Source of the DNA: an uncultured Faecalibacterium sp.
GTDB taxonomy: Bacteria > Bacillota > Clostridia > Oscillospirales > Ruminococcaceae
Direction: 5' to 3'
DNA: 64,000 nt
Assembly: GCA_934561555.1 (NCBI GenBank)
Contig: CAKTGQ010000004.1
Location: 1 to 64,000, forward strand
Part shown: one piece after another, positions 34,050 to 42,908 of the stretch
How the letters are laid out: every line of letters starts with the position of its first letter
Numbering within the stretch: position 1 is the first letter of the stretch
The notes under the pieces: generated by a model
What the model saw: the letters and a program-made list of their open reading frames with translations, nothing else
What the model was told of the DNA's origin: nothing
The model's database searches: none
Translations under genes and position numbers: made by a program

Positions 34050-35222
34050 TTACCTCTGTCCCGCACCATCCGCGCTCTCGCACAGATGGAAACTGTACTT
34101 GCCTGTCATTTCCGGGAAAGCTGTCAGGTACTTCCGCTCCACCTCTTCCCGAATGGCATCTGCCTTGCTGGGATCAATCAGCGCCATGCAACATCCCTTG
34201 AAACCAGCACCGCTGAAACGGCCACCATAGATACCGCTGGTTTCCCGCATGATTTCATAAAGCTTAATTTGTTCCGGTGCGCCGGATTCCCAGTTGTGGA
34301 TGCTGCTCCAGCCGGACTCAAAGGACAGCCGACCATACTCCTCCAGATCACCACGCCGCCACGCTTCCGCACCGGCTTCCACACGCTTAAACTCCGTATA
34401 CCAATGCTCGCAGCGTCTTGCCCACTGCACCGGCAATCTATCCTTGTATGCCTGATAGATTTCAAAGCTCACATTTCTTGCGTTAGCATCATTAAACTTG
34501 CCATAATCCAATCCGGCAAATGCCTGCAACGCATACACGCCAGATCGCAGTTCATCCACTCGCATATTGAACTTGGAGCCAGCCAAACTATGTTCCAAAC
34601 CGCTGAAGAAAACTGCAATCTGATAGGGCTTCATAGCAGGGTTGGTGGGAATCAATTCATAGTGGTTGTCCTTGCAGTCCAAATAGAGCAGATGGTCTTT
34701 CTTGCTCAAGACCTCACAGCTCTGATCCAGCGTTCCAACATTCACGCCCACATAGTTTTTCTCGGCATCAAACGCAGTATCAATCAATTCCTGCGGCTCC
34801 AGATGAATTCCATTTACCTCGCACAGTGCCTCCAGAAATGCCAAAATGACCGCAGCAGATGAGGATAAGCCGCCAATGGGCAGAGAGCCTTCAATCACAC
34901 CACTCAATCCAGTCGTCAGCGGATAGCGATTCTCCAGCGCCCAAGTTGCACCTCGCAGATAATCTGCCCAGTCACCAGTCTTTTCGCCAATTTCCCGGAT
35001 GTGCCACTGAGCTCGCTTGGGGAACTGGAGGCTGGACATCTCAACCACGCCGTTATGCTTCGGCTTATAGGCAATATGGATACCCTTGTTAATGGCAAAT
35101 CCGGTGATTTTGCCTAAATTATGGTCGCTGTGCGCTCCAATGGGGCAAATGCGATAAGGTGAAAAGCTGATGCCGCTCGGATCTTTGCCATAAATTGCAG
35201 AAAATTTTTCTTCACAAAGCAT
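34050..35222 (-). CDS. GHMP kinase, galactokinase/galacturonokinase-like
   Basis: 390 residues. The N-terminal signature FSPYRICPIGAHSDHNLG (about 20-37) differs from the galactokinase PGR(V)NLIGEH form and resembles the SPYRICPxGAHxDHQ form of plant-type galacturonokinases. GSLPIGGLSSSAAVILAFLEAL is the ATP loop (about 113-134), NVGTLDQSCEVLSKKDHLLYLDCK has the catalytic Asp, and FSGAGFKGCCMALID is motif 3. With the adjacent nucleotidyltransferase it could recycle galacturonate or a related sugar to UDP-sugar. A 201-residue fragment of a diverged homologue lies at 6606. Spacing of 39 bases from the epimerase. Confidence 0.85.
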   Translation of the reverse strand: MLCEEKFSAIYGKDPSGISFSPYRICPIGAHSDHNLGKITGFAINKGIHIAYKPKHNGVVEMSSLQFPKRAQWHIREIGEKTGDWADYLRGATWALENRYPLTTGLSGVIEGSLPIGGLSSSAAVILAFLEALCEVNGIHLEPQELIDTAFDAEKNYVGVNVGTLDQSCEVLSKKDHLLYLDCKDNHYELIPTNPAMKPYQIAVFFSGLEHSLAGSKFNMRVDELRSGVYALQAFAGLDYGKFNDANARNVSFEIYQAYKDRLPVQWARRCEHWYTEFKRVEAGAEAWRRGDLEEYGRLSFESGWSSIHNWESGAPEQIKLYEIMRETSGIYGGRFSGAGFKGCCMALIDPSKADAIREEVERKYLTAFPEMTGKYSFHLCESADGAGQR

Positions 35223-35261
35223 ATCGGTTATCTCATTTCTTTCGTTATTTTCCGCGCATGA

Positions 35262-36311
35262 TTATTTATAAAACTCAGCGTACCACTCAGCGAAGTTCAT
35301 CAAACCGGTCCGCAAGCTGGTAGAGGGCTTATATCCGAAGTCACGCTCCAGCGCACTGGTATCTGCATAGGTCACAGGTACGTCACCCGGCTGCATTGGA
35401 ACCAGTTTCTTGTGTGCTTCAAAGTCGTAATCTTCCGGCAACACCTTTGCGCGAACCAACTCCTCGGAAAGAATCTGCACGAAGTCCAGCAGGTTCTCAG
35501 GATTCTGATTACCGATGTTGTAAACTGCATACGGTGGAATCGGCAGACCATCTTCACCGTTCTTCTTGTCCGGTGCTTTCTTCATCACGCGGACAACGCC
35601 CTCAACGATGTCACCCACATAAGTAAAGTCACGCTTGCAGTTGCCATAGTTGAAGATCTTGATTGTTTCGCCCTTCACCAGCTTGTTGGTGAAGCCGAAG
35701 TAAGCCATATCGGGACGACCTGCAGGACCGTACACGGTAAAGAAACGCAGGCCAGTGGACGGGATGTTGTACAGCTTAGAGTAGGCGTGTGCCATTAACT
35801 CATTAGATTTCTTAGTGGCTGCATAAAGGGAAACTGGGTTGTCAACCTTATCATCCGTGCTGTACGGAACCTTTTTATTAGAACCGTAGACAGATGAGGA
35901 AGAGGCATAAACCAAATGCTCCAGACTCTCGCAATGACGGCAGGCTTCGAGGATATTAAAGAAGCCGACCAAGTTAGATTCCACATAAGCATCCGGGTTG
36001 GTGATGGAGTAACGCACACCAGCCTGTGCTGCAAGGTTGACGACCACAGACGGCTTGTACTTCTCGAACAGCTCAATAATCAGCGCCTTGTCAGCGATGT
36101 TGCCTTTGACAAAAGTAAATGTGGGATACTTGGCCAGCTCTTTCAGGCGGAACTCTTTCAATGCCACATCATAGTAGGCATTCATGTTATCGATGCCGAT
36201 AACCGTAGCAGAAGGAGCCTCCTGATAGATTCTCTTCACAAGATTGGAACCTATAAAGCCCGCTGCACCGGTGACTAAAATCGTTTTATTATCTAAAGTA
36301 ACTGTACTCAT
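35262..36311 (-). CDS. UDP-glucuronate 4-epimerase-like NAD-dependent epimerase (CapI-type)
   Basis: 349 residues. GAAGFIGSNLVKRIYQEAPS (NAD loop, about 14-33), YASSSSVYGSNKKVP, catalytic SLYAATKKSNELMAHAY (Tyr-x-x-x-Lys), FTVYGPAGRPDMAYFGFTNKLVKGETIKIFNYGNCKRDFTYVGDIVEG and the C-terminal ALERDFGYKPSTSLRTGL are all as in CapI/GAE enzymes, which convert UDP-glucuronate to UDP-galacturonate. It takes UDP-glucuronate from the dehydrogenase two genes downstream. ATG behind GGAGG. A second, decayed copy of the start lies 600 bases upstream and a 3' half copy is at 6030-6593. Confidence 0.9.
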   Translation of the reverse strand: MSTVTLDNKTILVTGAAGFIGSNLVKRIYQEAPSATVIGIDNMNAYYDVALKEFRLKELAKYPTFTFVKGNIADKALIIELFEKYKPSVVVNLAAQAGVRYSITNPDAYVESNLVGFFNILEACRHCESLEHLVYASSSSVYGSNKKVPYSTDDKVDNPVSLYAATKKSNELMAHAYSKLYNIPSTGLRFFTVYGPAGRPDMAYFGFTNKLVKGETIKIFNYGNCKRDFTYVGDIVEGVVRVMKKAPDKKNGEDGLPIPPYAVYNIGNQNPENLLDFVQILSEELVRAKVLPEDYDFEAHKKLVPMQPGDVPVTYADTSALERDFGYKPSTSLRTGLMNFAEWYAEFYK

Positions 36312-36324
36312 ATGTATTCCTCCG
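36292..36324. repeat. 33-bp direct repeat, copy 1 (epimerase start)
   Basis: Covers the ribosome binding site and first codons of the epimerase. Copy 2 at 36908-36940 has 31 of 33 identical bases, in the same orientation, and would encode MSAVTLE in place of MSTVTLD. Confidence 0.85.
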
Positions 36325-36986
36325 TAATTTTTGATTTCCTAATCTATGTACACATCTGTTCTTCGCAGATAGTATTTCTTTTTCCTCTTGCCGCTCACAC
36401 GGCCTTTTTCCCGACTCATCTTTATCAAGACAGGTTCACTCAACAAAATCAGTTGTACCCTTCACTACTTTTCACCGGCGCAAATTTATCCGTCATGCTC
36501 TCCATTCTCTACGTCAAAGTGTATTATTGTGGTTTATTAAAACCACCACTGAATCTTTCATGTAGACCTGTCATGGTCTACTTCATCAGTTCTCATTCAA
36601 CTGAAACTATATAGCAGACACCTTCACACCAACTCATCTTGTTGAAATCGCACAAATTCATACTCACTCTTTGTTGCAACATGAACAGCAATTTGCCGTC
36701 ATTATCAAAGTGCTGGGGCTTATCGTCATAACCCTTCCGACTACTTCTCCACTTCCCCAAAGTGCTGACCTTTATTGTCATATCCCTATCAGCCAGCAAC
36801 CGTATCTCCGTCAGGACGGGTCTACTACATAAAATCAGTTATATTTTCTGTGCTTTTCACTCCACCGTAGACCATCATGCCGCCACTGAAAGTTTGAGGT
36901 AGACATTTCTAAAGTAACTGCGCTCATATGTATTCCTCCGCTTCCTGATTTTCAAAATACTATATGTAAGAAAGATATAGATTTCT
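36325..36986. other. 660-bp leader between the sugar transferase and epimerase genes with decayed duplications
   Basis: No gene I can support. It contains the second copy of the epimerase start (36908-36940). It also has a pair of 30-base imperfect direct repeats (36706-36735 and 36758-36787, about 22 of 30 identical, beginning CAAAGTGCTG), and segments around 36450 and 36830 that resemble each other (AAAATCAGTT with flanks). It looks like the remains of repeated insertion or deletion of epimerase-linked DNA. A promoter for the downstream capsule genes may also be here, but none is clear. Confidence 0.5.
36908..36940. repeat. 33-bp direct repeat, copy 2 (decayed second epimerase start)
   Basis: Matches 36292-36324 at 31 of 33 bases. 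The frame after it diverges at once (MSAVTLEMSTSN), so only the start of a gene remains. Recombination between the two copies would delete about 616 bp. Confidence 0.8.
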
Positions 36987-37661
36987 TTACTCCCCATGCC
37001 CCAGCAGGCACACCTTGAAGGTCTTAAAAATAATCTTCCAATCTACCCAGAAGCTGCGCTCCTTGACATACTTCACATCCAGATCCATCCACTCCTCAAA
37101 GGAGAGGTCGTTGCGGTGCGGAGCGATCTGCCAGTAGCAACTCAGGCCGGGGGTTACATACAGACGCTGCTTTTCGTAGTCGCCGTACTGCTCCACCTCG
37201 CGGGGAAGCGCCGGGCGGGGACCAACGATGCTCATATCACCCTTCAGGATGTTCCACAGCTGCGGCAGTTCATCGAGGCTGGTCTTGCGGATAAACTTGC
37301 CCACACGGGTAATGCGTGGATCCTCCTTGATCTTGAACACGGGGCCGTCCATCTCGTTCTGCTCCAGCAGATCGTCCAATTTTGCCTCTGCGTTGGGGCA
37401 CATGGAGCGGAACTTATAGAACTTGAAAGGTTTTCCGTTGCGGCCGATGCGCTCCTGACTAAAGATAGGACCCGCAGATGGGTCATCCACAACAATTGCG
37501 ATAGCCGTAGCCAGCATGACCGGCGACAGCACCACCAATGCCAGCGACGACAAGATCACGTCCTGCGTCCGACGCCCGATCCAGTACAGCCGATGTTCCC
37601 GCAAATTTTCTTTTCGGTCAACTTCAACTTTCTTATCGATTCCAACTGTATTTGTAGCCAT
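36987..37661 (-). CDS. Undecaprenyl-phosphate sugar-1-phosphate transferase (WbaP/EpsL-like)
   Basis: 224 residues. One N-terminal membrane helix (TQDVILSSLALVVLSPVMLATAIAIVV, about 33-59) followed by the bacterial sugar transferase catalytic domain: GPIFSQERIGRNGKPFKFYKFRSMCPNAEAKL, RKTSLDELPQLWNILKGDMSIVGPRPALPREVEQY, RLYVTPGLSCYWQIAPHRNDLSFEEWMDLDVKYVKERSFWVDWKII. It starts the repeat unit by moving a sugar-1-phosphate to undecaprenyl phosphate at the inner membrane. First gene of the capsule operon, 45 bases downstream of the helicase stop, so read-through from that gene is possible. Confidence 0.93.
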   Translation of the reverse strand: MATNTVGIDKKVEVDRKENLREHRLYWIGRRTQDVILSSLALVVLSPVMLATAIAIVVDDPSAGPIFSQERIGRNGKPFKFYKFRSMCPNAEAKLDDLLEQNEMDGPVFKIKEDPRITRVGKFIRKTSLDELPQLWNILKGDMSIVGPRPALPREVEQYGDYEKQRLYVTPGLSCYWQIAPHRNDLSFEEWMDLDVKYVKERSFWVDWKIIFKTFKVCLLGHGE

Positions 37662-37706
37662 TTTTTCTCCTCACTTAAATTCACGTTTGTTTGTAAATCT
37701 CTTGTA

Positions 37707-39983
37707 TCAACCCGCTTTTGCCGTAACAGTTTTGGCTCGTACCGCCTGCTCAGACAGTTGCTTCAGATTGCTTTTCTCCCACCTCATCCCGATGGTATCT
37801 AGCTTTGCAATACGTTCCTCTGTCAGAACAGCGCAGCTTTTTTCAGGGTTATGGCGGGTATAGCGCTGCCGCTTGACCCAATTCCCGAGGTTGTAGCCGT
37901 CCGGTGAAACATAATCGGCGGGGACGTTCAGGTCGCCGTGGGCATCAAAGTAGCGCTTTGCTTCCTGATACCCATCGTTCCACTGGCGGTCATTGCGGTT
38001 GCCCCAGTACATTCCGATACGGTTGAGCCGTTCGACCTGTTCATCCGTCAGCTTTCCTTTCGGGTACGCCCATTGCTGGCTTGCGACCCACTGTCCCAGC
38101 CGTTCACCAGCCGCTGTCACATAGGAACGTGAGATATTCAGGTTCCCGTTTTCCTCGTAATAGGCCGCAGCCAGCGCATAAGCCTTTTCCCACTTGGCAT
38201 CAAAAATGCTCCACACCATGTCGATCTCATCAAGCTGTGCGATGCGTTCTTCCTTCAAGCGGCCATTAAGCTTTTGCTGCCGGGTCTTGATGATCCACTG
38301 TCCCAAGGGATAGCCATCCGGGTCGGTATATTTGCCAGGCACCATCAGGTTTCCGTAGGTGTCATGGTATTTCTTGGCAACCTCAAAACCGTGCTGCCAC
38401 GCGATTTCCTTCCGGTTGCCCCAGACCATGCCGATGCTGTCCAGCCGTGCGATCTGCTGCTCGGTCAGGTTGCCTTGAATCTGTCCTTCGCGCACCCGGC
38501 GCTGCGTGACCAGCCACACGCCGAGGCTCAGACCTCCGGGCGTGGTATACAGTTTCGGGACGTTCAGGTTTCCGTGTTCCGCATAGTAGATGCTCGCCTC
38601 AGAGAAGTAGTGTTCCCAGCTGGACGAAAGGCTTGCTTGTAGCTGCTCGAAAAGCACCCGGCAGTCATGCACCTGCTCGATGACCTCAAACCGTTCGGTG
38701 ACGATCTTATCGCCCTCGCCGTTGGCATAGAGCCGGTGAACGGCCTCCTGCATCTCGTTTTGCAGGCTGGAAATGCTGGTCAGCCCCTCAAAGTTGTTGA
38801 CCACATCCAGAATCAGCGGGGCTGCGGTATCTCCGGCGGTCAGCGCGCGACCGATTTGCTGCTTGTAAATGATGGGCGAAATCGTAGGCCGGAACAGGAT
38901 CACGCCGGAAATGCCCTCTACATGGACACCCTCGTTGAGCATATCGATGCAGAACAGCAGCTTCAGCCGGTTGCTCGTATCCGTCTTGAAGTCCGCAAAG
39001 GCCTTGTCGGTATTCGGGTCATCCGAGTAAGCCTGATACACCACAACATTCGGGTTGACCCCTGCAAACCACTCCGGCACATGGGACACCATTTCGTCCA
39101 TGTGCACCTTGTTGGCACAGAACACAATGTACTTGCCCGATTTATTTGTGATATGATGGGCAAAAACCTTGTCCAGACCGTCCGCCTGTTCCAGTGCGCG
39201 GCGCAGGGCGTCCAGATATTTCTGGTTCACATCCTGAATGCCCGGCGCCCGCAGGTTGTCCACCCGCGCCTGATACTTTGCAAGCGTTTTCTGGTACTGA
39301 TAAACCGTGGTCACATATTTCGGAGCAGGCAAAATGCCCCTGACGACTGCTTCGCCAAGGGTCATGTCGCTCGCAATACGGCTATCGAAAAGCTCTTCGG
39401 CCATATCGCGGTTATTATCCAGATAGCGGATGTTTGTTGCCGTCAGCCCCAGAAGTTTTGCGTCCGGGCATAACTTTAATAAAGCCACTGTGCTTTCGCC
39501 CCAACATTCCGCACCGGCACGGTGGAACTCATCGAGTATCATATAGGCGGGCTTCTGCGCCGCTATTTCGTCCAGCTGTGCCTGCGTACAGCACATCAGC
39601 TTGGCGTAGGTATAAAAGTGAACATTTGCCAACGGAAAATCCGGGTCGTTCCTTTTCAAGCTCTCCAGCTGGGTCTTAAAGATATATTCACTGGGAGAAA
39701 GCCAAATTATGACCTTCTCCGGGTTGTCCTCGATCAGCTTGAACGCGATGTAGCTCTTTCCGGTGCCGGTCGGATGAACAATAGCAGCTTTGCCGTACTG
39801 CTCCATCATCCGAATCGCTGCATGATACGCTTTCTCGTTGTGCTCAAACAGCTGCAATGCCACTCTGCTCACCCCTTCCCGCAATAAAGGGGTATCCTTC
39901 ACAGTGAAAATGGAGGATACCGGTTTTAAATAAGATTGTCTGAATTCTCTTATTATTTTATCATGGATATATCTGGGATTCAA
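37707..39983 (-). CDS. DEAD/DEAH-box helicase with four Helicase-Associated (HA) repeats
   Basis: 758 residues. Walker A AAIVHPTGTGKSY (about 65-77), DEAH-like MILDEFHRAGAECW, motif III LLGLTATNIRYLD, helicase C domain with GKYIVFCANKVHMDEM, LLFCIDMLNEGVHVEGISGVILFRPT and QQIGRAL. From about residue 480 four tandem HA domains of about 65 residues (Y..HGNL.VP..Y....G..LG.W...QR.......L......RLD.IGM.W). The only start in frame is TTG at 39983 without a convincing Shine-Dalgarno, after an in-frame stop. The 5' coding end (about codons 23-31) is one arm of the recombinase inverted repeat, so this N-terminus may be one of two alternatives. It lies 45 bases before the capsule operon. Confidence 0.85.
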   Translation of the reverse strand: MNPRYIHDKIIREFRQSYLKPVSSIFTVKDTPLLREGVSRVALQLFEHNEKAYHAAIRMMEQYGKAAIVHPTGTGKSYIAFKLIEDNPEKVIIWLSPSEYIFKTQLESLKRNDPDFPLANVHFYTYAKLMCCTQAQLDEIAAQKPAYMILDEFHRAGAECWGESTVALLKLCPDAKLLGLTATNIRYLDNNRDMAEELFDSRIASDMTLGEAVVRGILPAPKYVTTVYQYQKTLAKYQARVDNLRAPGIQDVNQKYLDALRRALEQADGLDKVFAHHITNKSGKYIVFCANKVHMDEMVSHVPEWFAGVNPNVVVYQAYSDDPNTDKAFADFKTDTSNRLKLLFCIDMLNEGVHVEGISGVILFRPTISPIIYKQQIGRALTAGDTAAPLILDVVNNFEGLTSISSLQNEMQEAVHRLYANGEGDKIVTERFEVIEQVHDCRVLFEQLQASLSSSWEHYFSEASIYYAEHGNLNVPKLYTTPGGLSLGVWLVTQRRVREGQIQGNLTEQQIARLDSIGMVWGNRKEIAWQHGFEVAKKYHDTYGNLMVPGKYTDPDGYPLGQWIIKTRQQKLNGRLKEERIAQLDEIDMVWSIFDAKWEKAYALAAAYYEENGNLNISRSYVTAAGERLGQWVASQQWAYPKGKLTDEQVERLNRIGMYWGNRNDRQWNDGYQEAKRYFDAHGDLNVPADYVSPDGYNLGNWVKRQRYTRHNPEKSCAVLTEERIAKLDTIGMRWEKSNLKQLSEQAVRAKTVTAKAG
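39892..39916 (+). repeat. Inverted repeat arm, left (candidate recombinase crossover site)
   Basis: 25 bases that recur as reverse complement at 41321-41345 with one mismatch. The site itself is dyadic: arm GTATCCTTCA, 9-base spacer CAGTGAAAA, arm TGGAGGATAC (39892-39920), the layout expected for tyrosine recombinase crossover sites. It lies inside the 5' end of the helicase gene. Confidence 0.85.
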
Positions 39984-40145
39984 TAGAAATCTTTACAAAT
40001 GTATCCCACCTGATCTTAGAAAAAAACTCGTAGAAGCCAAAACTTTTTTGCAGATTGCCCAGTTTCGTATGAAAAATCCGGCTAAAAACGATGGTGGACA
40101 AAATAAGTGGTCAGATGGGTGTCCAAGACGCAGGAGGAAACAGAA

Positions 40146-41300
40146 ATGGCACGACGGGGCGAAAACATACATAAACGCAAGGATGGCCGGTGGGAAGGCC
40201 GATACATCAAGGCACGCACGCCGGAAGGAAAAATCCAGTGGGGCTACGTCTACGGTATGGCCTATGCAGAGGTCAAGCAGGTGTTGATCCAGAAAAAAGT
40301 GGAAGCGGGCTTCTACAACCTGAAAAGAACCGACCTGACCTTTGAAGCACTGGCCGAGGTGTGGCTGCATTCCCAACGGAATGCCGTAAAAGAATCCACC
40401 TATGCGCATTATTCGTACACATTGCACAAGTATCTTCTCCCCGTTTTGAGCAAAGTGCCTGTTGCGTCCCTTGAGGAAAGTTTTCTGGAACAGGCCATGC
40501 AGCAGATCATTGCGCCCACGGATGCCGCACACAAGCCACTGGGGAACTCCTCTGCCCGGGAATGTCTCTCGATGCTGCGCCGTATCTGCAAGTATGCCGC
40601 GCACTCACGCCTGATCCGCCCGATGGAGTTAGAAGTGGCACTGCCAAAAGTCATTGATAAAACACCCGTGCCTCTCACCCCGGCGGAACAGCAGCGACTT
40701 TATCAATCTGTACAGGAGAACCCCGCACCCCGTAAAATTGGCTTACTATTGGGGCTTGAATTAGGTCTGCGTATTGGCGAGATTTGCGGCTTACAATGGG
40801 GTGATTTTGACTTGAAACTCGGCACACTGAAAATCAACCGGACGGTTTGTCGAATTTCCTGCGGAAACGGTCACACAAAGGTGGTCGTTCAAACGCCAAA
40901 AACCCGAACCTCCCGCCGGGAAATTCCAATCCCAAAACAGCTATTGTTGATGCTGAAAAAACTGCGCGGAAATACCAGTAATTCTACATGGTTTCTATCT
41001 GGTAATAAATCCAAACCCACAGAACCCCGCTGCTACCGGAAAAGCATTAAGGCCTACCTGAAACAGGCAAATGTCCGGCAAGTACGCCCGCACGCACTGC
41101 GTCATACCTTTGCAACGACCTGTTTGCAAGCAGGATGCGATGTAAAGACCCTCAGCGAATTGTTAGGACACGCCAACGCCAACATCACCTTGCAGCGCTA
41201 TGTACACTCTGATCTAACCCGAAAGCGTCGGGAGATGAACCGGATATTCTCCCATCAGGTGTCCATGAGGGGCAGAAAAGCATTGAATCTGCTGGAATAA
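40146..41300 (+). CDS. Tyrosine recombinase (integrase/DNA invertase type)
   Basis: 384 residues. N-terminal AP2-like arm-binding segment MARRGENIHKRKDGRWEGRYIKART; SAM-like core-binding domain (LTFEALAEVWLHSQR ... about 65-165); catalytic domain with Arg in LGLELGLRIGEICGLQWGDF, His-x-x-Arg in RPHALRHTFATTC, LSELLGHANANITLQRYVHSD carrying the second His and nucleophilic Tyr. The ATG at 40146 has AGGAGG 8 bases upstream. The gene is enclosed by 25-bp inverted repeats and starts divergently from the helicase. Its position next to a capsule operon, and inverted rather than direct repeats, favours a DNA invertase role over element integration. Confidence 0.9.
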   Translation: MARRGENIHKRKDGRWEGRYIKARTPEGKIQWGYVYGMAYAEVKQVLIQKKVEAGFYNLKRTDLTFEALAEVWLHSQRNAVKESTYAHYSYTLHKYLLPVLSKVPVASLEESFLEQAMQQIIAPTDAAHKPLGNSSARECLSMLRRICKYAAHSRLIRPMELEVALPKVIDKTPVPLTPAEQQRLYQSVQENPAPRKIGLLLGLELGLRIGEICGLQWGDFDLKLGTLKINRTVCRISCGNGHTKVVVQTPKTRTSRREIPIPKQLLLMLKKLRGNTSNSTWFLSGNKSKPTEPRCYRKSIKAYLKQANVRQVRPHALRHTFATTCLQAGCDVKTLSELLGHANANITLQRYVHSDLTRKRREMNRIFSHQVSMRGRKALNLLE

Positions 41301-41319
41301 CGCCAGATTTTGTCCATGG

Positions 41320-41352
41320 CCCTCCATTTTCACTGTGGAGGATACTTTTTTA
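41320..41352 (+). terminator. Intrinsic terminator after the recombinase gene
   Basis: CCTCCA pairs with TGGAGG around a 9-base loop, followed after GATAC by TTTTTTTATT. The terminator overlaps the right recombination arm, so inversion would move the stem relative to its T-tract partner. Confidence 0.65.
41321..41345 (-). repeat. Inverted repeat arm, right (candidate recombinase crossover site)
   Basis: Reverse complement of 39892-39916 with 24 of 25 matches, 20 bases after the recombinase stop. One arm (GTATCCTCCA) and the 9-base spacer are perfect; the opposite arm is TGGAGGGCCA. It doubles as the stem of the recombinase terminator. Confidence 0.85.
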
Positions 41353-41379
41353 TTCTTCAGGTATTGTTTTTACAACGCA

Positions 41380-41428
41380 AAAAAAGGCCCCCGCCCATCA
41401 CATTTCTGTGAAAGGCAGAGGCCTTTTG
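41380..41428. terminator. Bidirectional terminator hairpin
   Basis: AAAAGGCC (41382) pairs with GGCCTTTT (41427 side), with an A-run on the left and T-run on the right, so it can end transcripts from both directions between the recombinase and gap genes. Confidence 0.65.
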
Positions 41429-41520
41429 CCGCTAGGTTTCCATTCAGTCTGGAGAAATTGTTCTCACTGTTTGTCTATCCTACTTCTTGCGTTGCCACCA
41501 TTCGGCAAAGATCCACAAAA

Positions 41521-41567
41521 AATAAAAACACCCTTCCCCTCACGGAAACCCGCAAAAGGAAGGGTGT
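41521..41567 (-). terminator. Intrinsic terminator of gap
   Basis: On the minus strand ACACCCTTCC pairs with GGAAGGGTGT, followed by TTTTTATTTTTTG. It lies about 110 bases after the gap stop codon. Confidence 0.85.
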
Positions 41568-41678
41568 TGAACTCATTATCCTGTTGTCGTGCCGATCACA
41601 GCATGTTCGTACCAGCAAAGCCGGTACCAGCTGTTACTCAGCACGGCACCTCAAGCACTTCTGAGCGTAGAGCTGTGA

Positions 41679-42710
41679 TTAGCAGTTCTCAGCGAAGTAC
41701 TTAATGGTACGGACCATCTGAGAGGTGTAGGAGTTCTCGTTGTCGTACCAAGACACGACCTGAACCTGATAGGTGTCGTCGTCGATCTTAGCGACCATGG
41801 TCTGGGTAGCGTCGAACAGAGAGCCGTAACGCATACCGATAACGTCGGAAGAAACGATCTGATCCTCGTTGTAGCCGAAGGACTCAGAAGCAGCAGCCTT
41901 CATGGCAGCGTTGATAGCTTCCTTGGTGACATCCTTGCCCTTGACAACGGCAACCAGCAGGGTGGTAGAACCGGTGGGAACGGGCACACGCTGAGCAGAG
42001 CCGATCAGCTTGCCGTTCAGCTCGGGGATGACCAGGCCGATAGCCTTAGCAGCACCGGTGGTGTTGGGGACGATGTTCTGTGCGCCAGCACGAGCACGGC
42101 GCAGATCGCCCTTGCGCTGAGGACCATCCAGGATCATCTGGTCGCCGGTGTAAGCATGAACAGTGGTCATGATGCCGGAAACGATGGGGTAGGTCTTGTT
42201 CAGGGTGTCGGCCATGGGAGCCAGGCAGTTGGTGGTGCAGGAAGCAGCGGAGATGACCTGATCCTCAGCGGTCAGGGTCTTCTCGTTGACAGAGTAGACG
42301 ATGGTCTTCAGGTCGTTGCCTGCGGGAGCAGAGATAACGACCTTCTTTGCGCCAGCCTGGATGTGAGCCATGCTCTTCTCCTTGCTGGTGTAGAAGCCGG
42401 TGCACTCCAGAACGACGTCAACGTTCAGCTCGCCCCAAGGAGCATCCTTTGCGTCCTTAACGGCGTAGATCTTGATCTCCTTGCCGTCAACAATGATGGA
42501 ATCCTCGGTGGACTCGACAGTGTGCTTGCCCTCGCCGATCTTGCCGCAGAAAGAGCCCTGAGCAGTATCGTACTTCAGCAGGTGAGCCAGCATCTTGGGG
42601 CTGGTCAGGTCGTTGATTGCGACGACCTCGTAACCCTCAGCATCAAACATCTGACGGAAAGCCAGACGGCCAATACGACCGAAACCATTGATAGCAACTC
42701 TAACAGCCAT
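41679..42710 (-). CDS. gap: Glyceraldehyde-3-phosphate dehydrogenase
   Basis: 343-residue glycolytic enzyme that converts glyceraldehyde-3-phosphate to 1,3-bisphosphoglycerate with NAD. Rossmann start [19 protein letters not shown]; catalytic Cys in [18 protein letters not shown]; His in [33 protein letters not shown] near the end. Length is normal. It is monocistronic, with a clear promoter upstream and a strong terminator downstream. Codon use is strongly biased, as expected for a highly expressed gene. It marks the boundary between the variable polysaccharide region and the core genome. Confidence 0.97.
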   Translation of the reverse strand: MAVRVAINGFGRIGRLAFRQMFDAEGYEVVAINDLTSPKMLAHLLKYDTAQGSFCGKIGEGKHTVESTEDSIIVDGKEIKIYAVKDAKDAPWGELNVDVVLECTGFYTSKEKSMAHIQAGAKKVVISAPAGNDLKTIVYSVNEKTLTAEDQVISAASCTTNCLAPMADTLNKTYPIVSGIMTTVHAYTGDQMILDGPQRKGDLRRARAGAQNIVPNTTGAAKAIGLVIPELNGKLIGSAQRVPVPTGSTTLLVAVVKGKDVTKEAINAAMKAAASESFGYNEDQIVSSDVIGMRYGSLFDATQTMVAKIDDDTYQVQVVSWYDNENSYTSQMVRTIKYFAENC

Positions 42711-42765
42711 TGTAATAGTACCTCCTAATTATTTTACCCATAATCGGATAAATCACGGTATCTTT

Positions 42766-42794
42766 ATTGTAGACCAAAACTGGCAAACTTTCAA
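42766..42794 (-). promoter_or_regulatory. Sigma-A-type promoter of gap
   Basis: On the minus strand TTGAAA and TACAAT separated by 17 bases, about 55 bases before the start codon; TTAGGAGG lies just before the ATG. Confidence 0.75.
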
Positions 42795-42908
42795 GTATCT
42801 GCTAAAAAATTAACAACACAATTTCATCTTTTTTTACTTTTGTACGATTTTATGCACCCCGCCACAAAGCTTTTGTTCAATTACACCAAGGGTGCGCAGC
42901 CGTTTTTG

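Noticed and set aside
36706..36787. Possible CRISPR-like direct repeats
   Set aside because: Only two imperfect 30-base copies 52 bases apart, no cas genes, no further units; better explained as decayed duplication.
36593..36799. 68-codon frame in the capsule leader
   Set aside because: It spans the imperfect 30-base repeats and has no ribosome binding site; repeat-derived frame rather than a gene.
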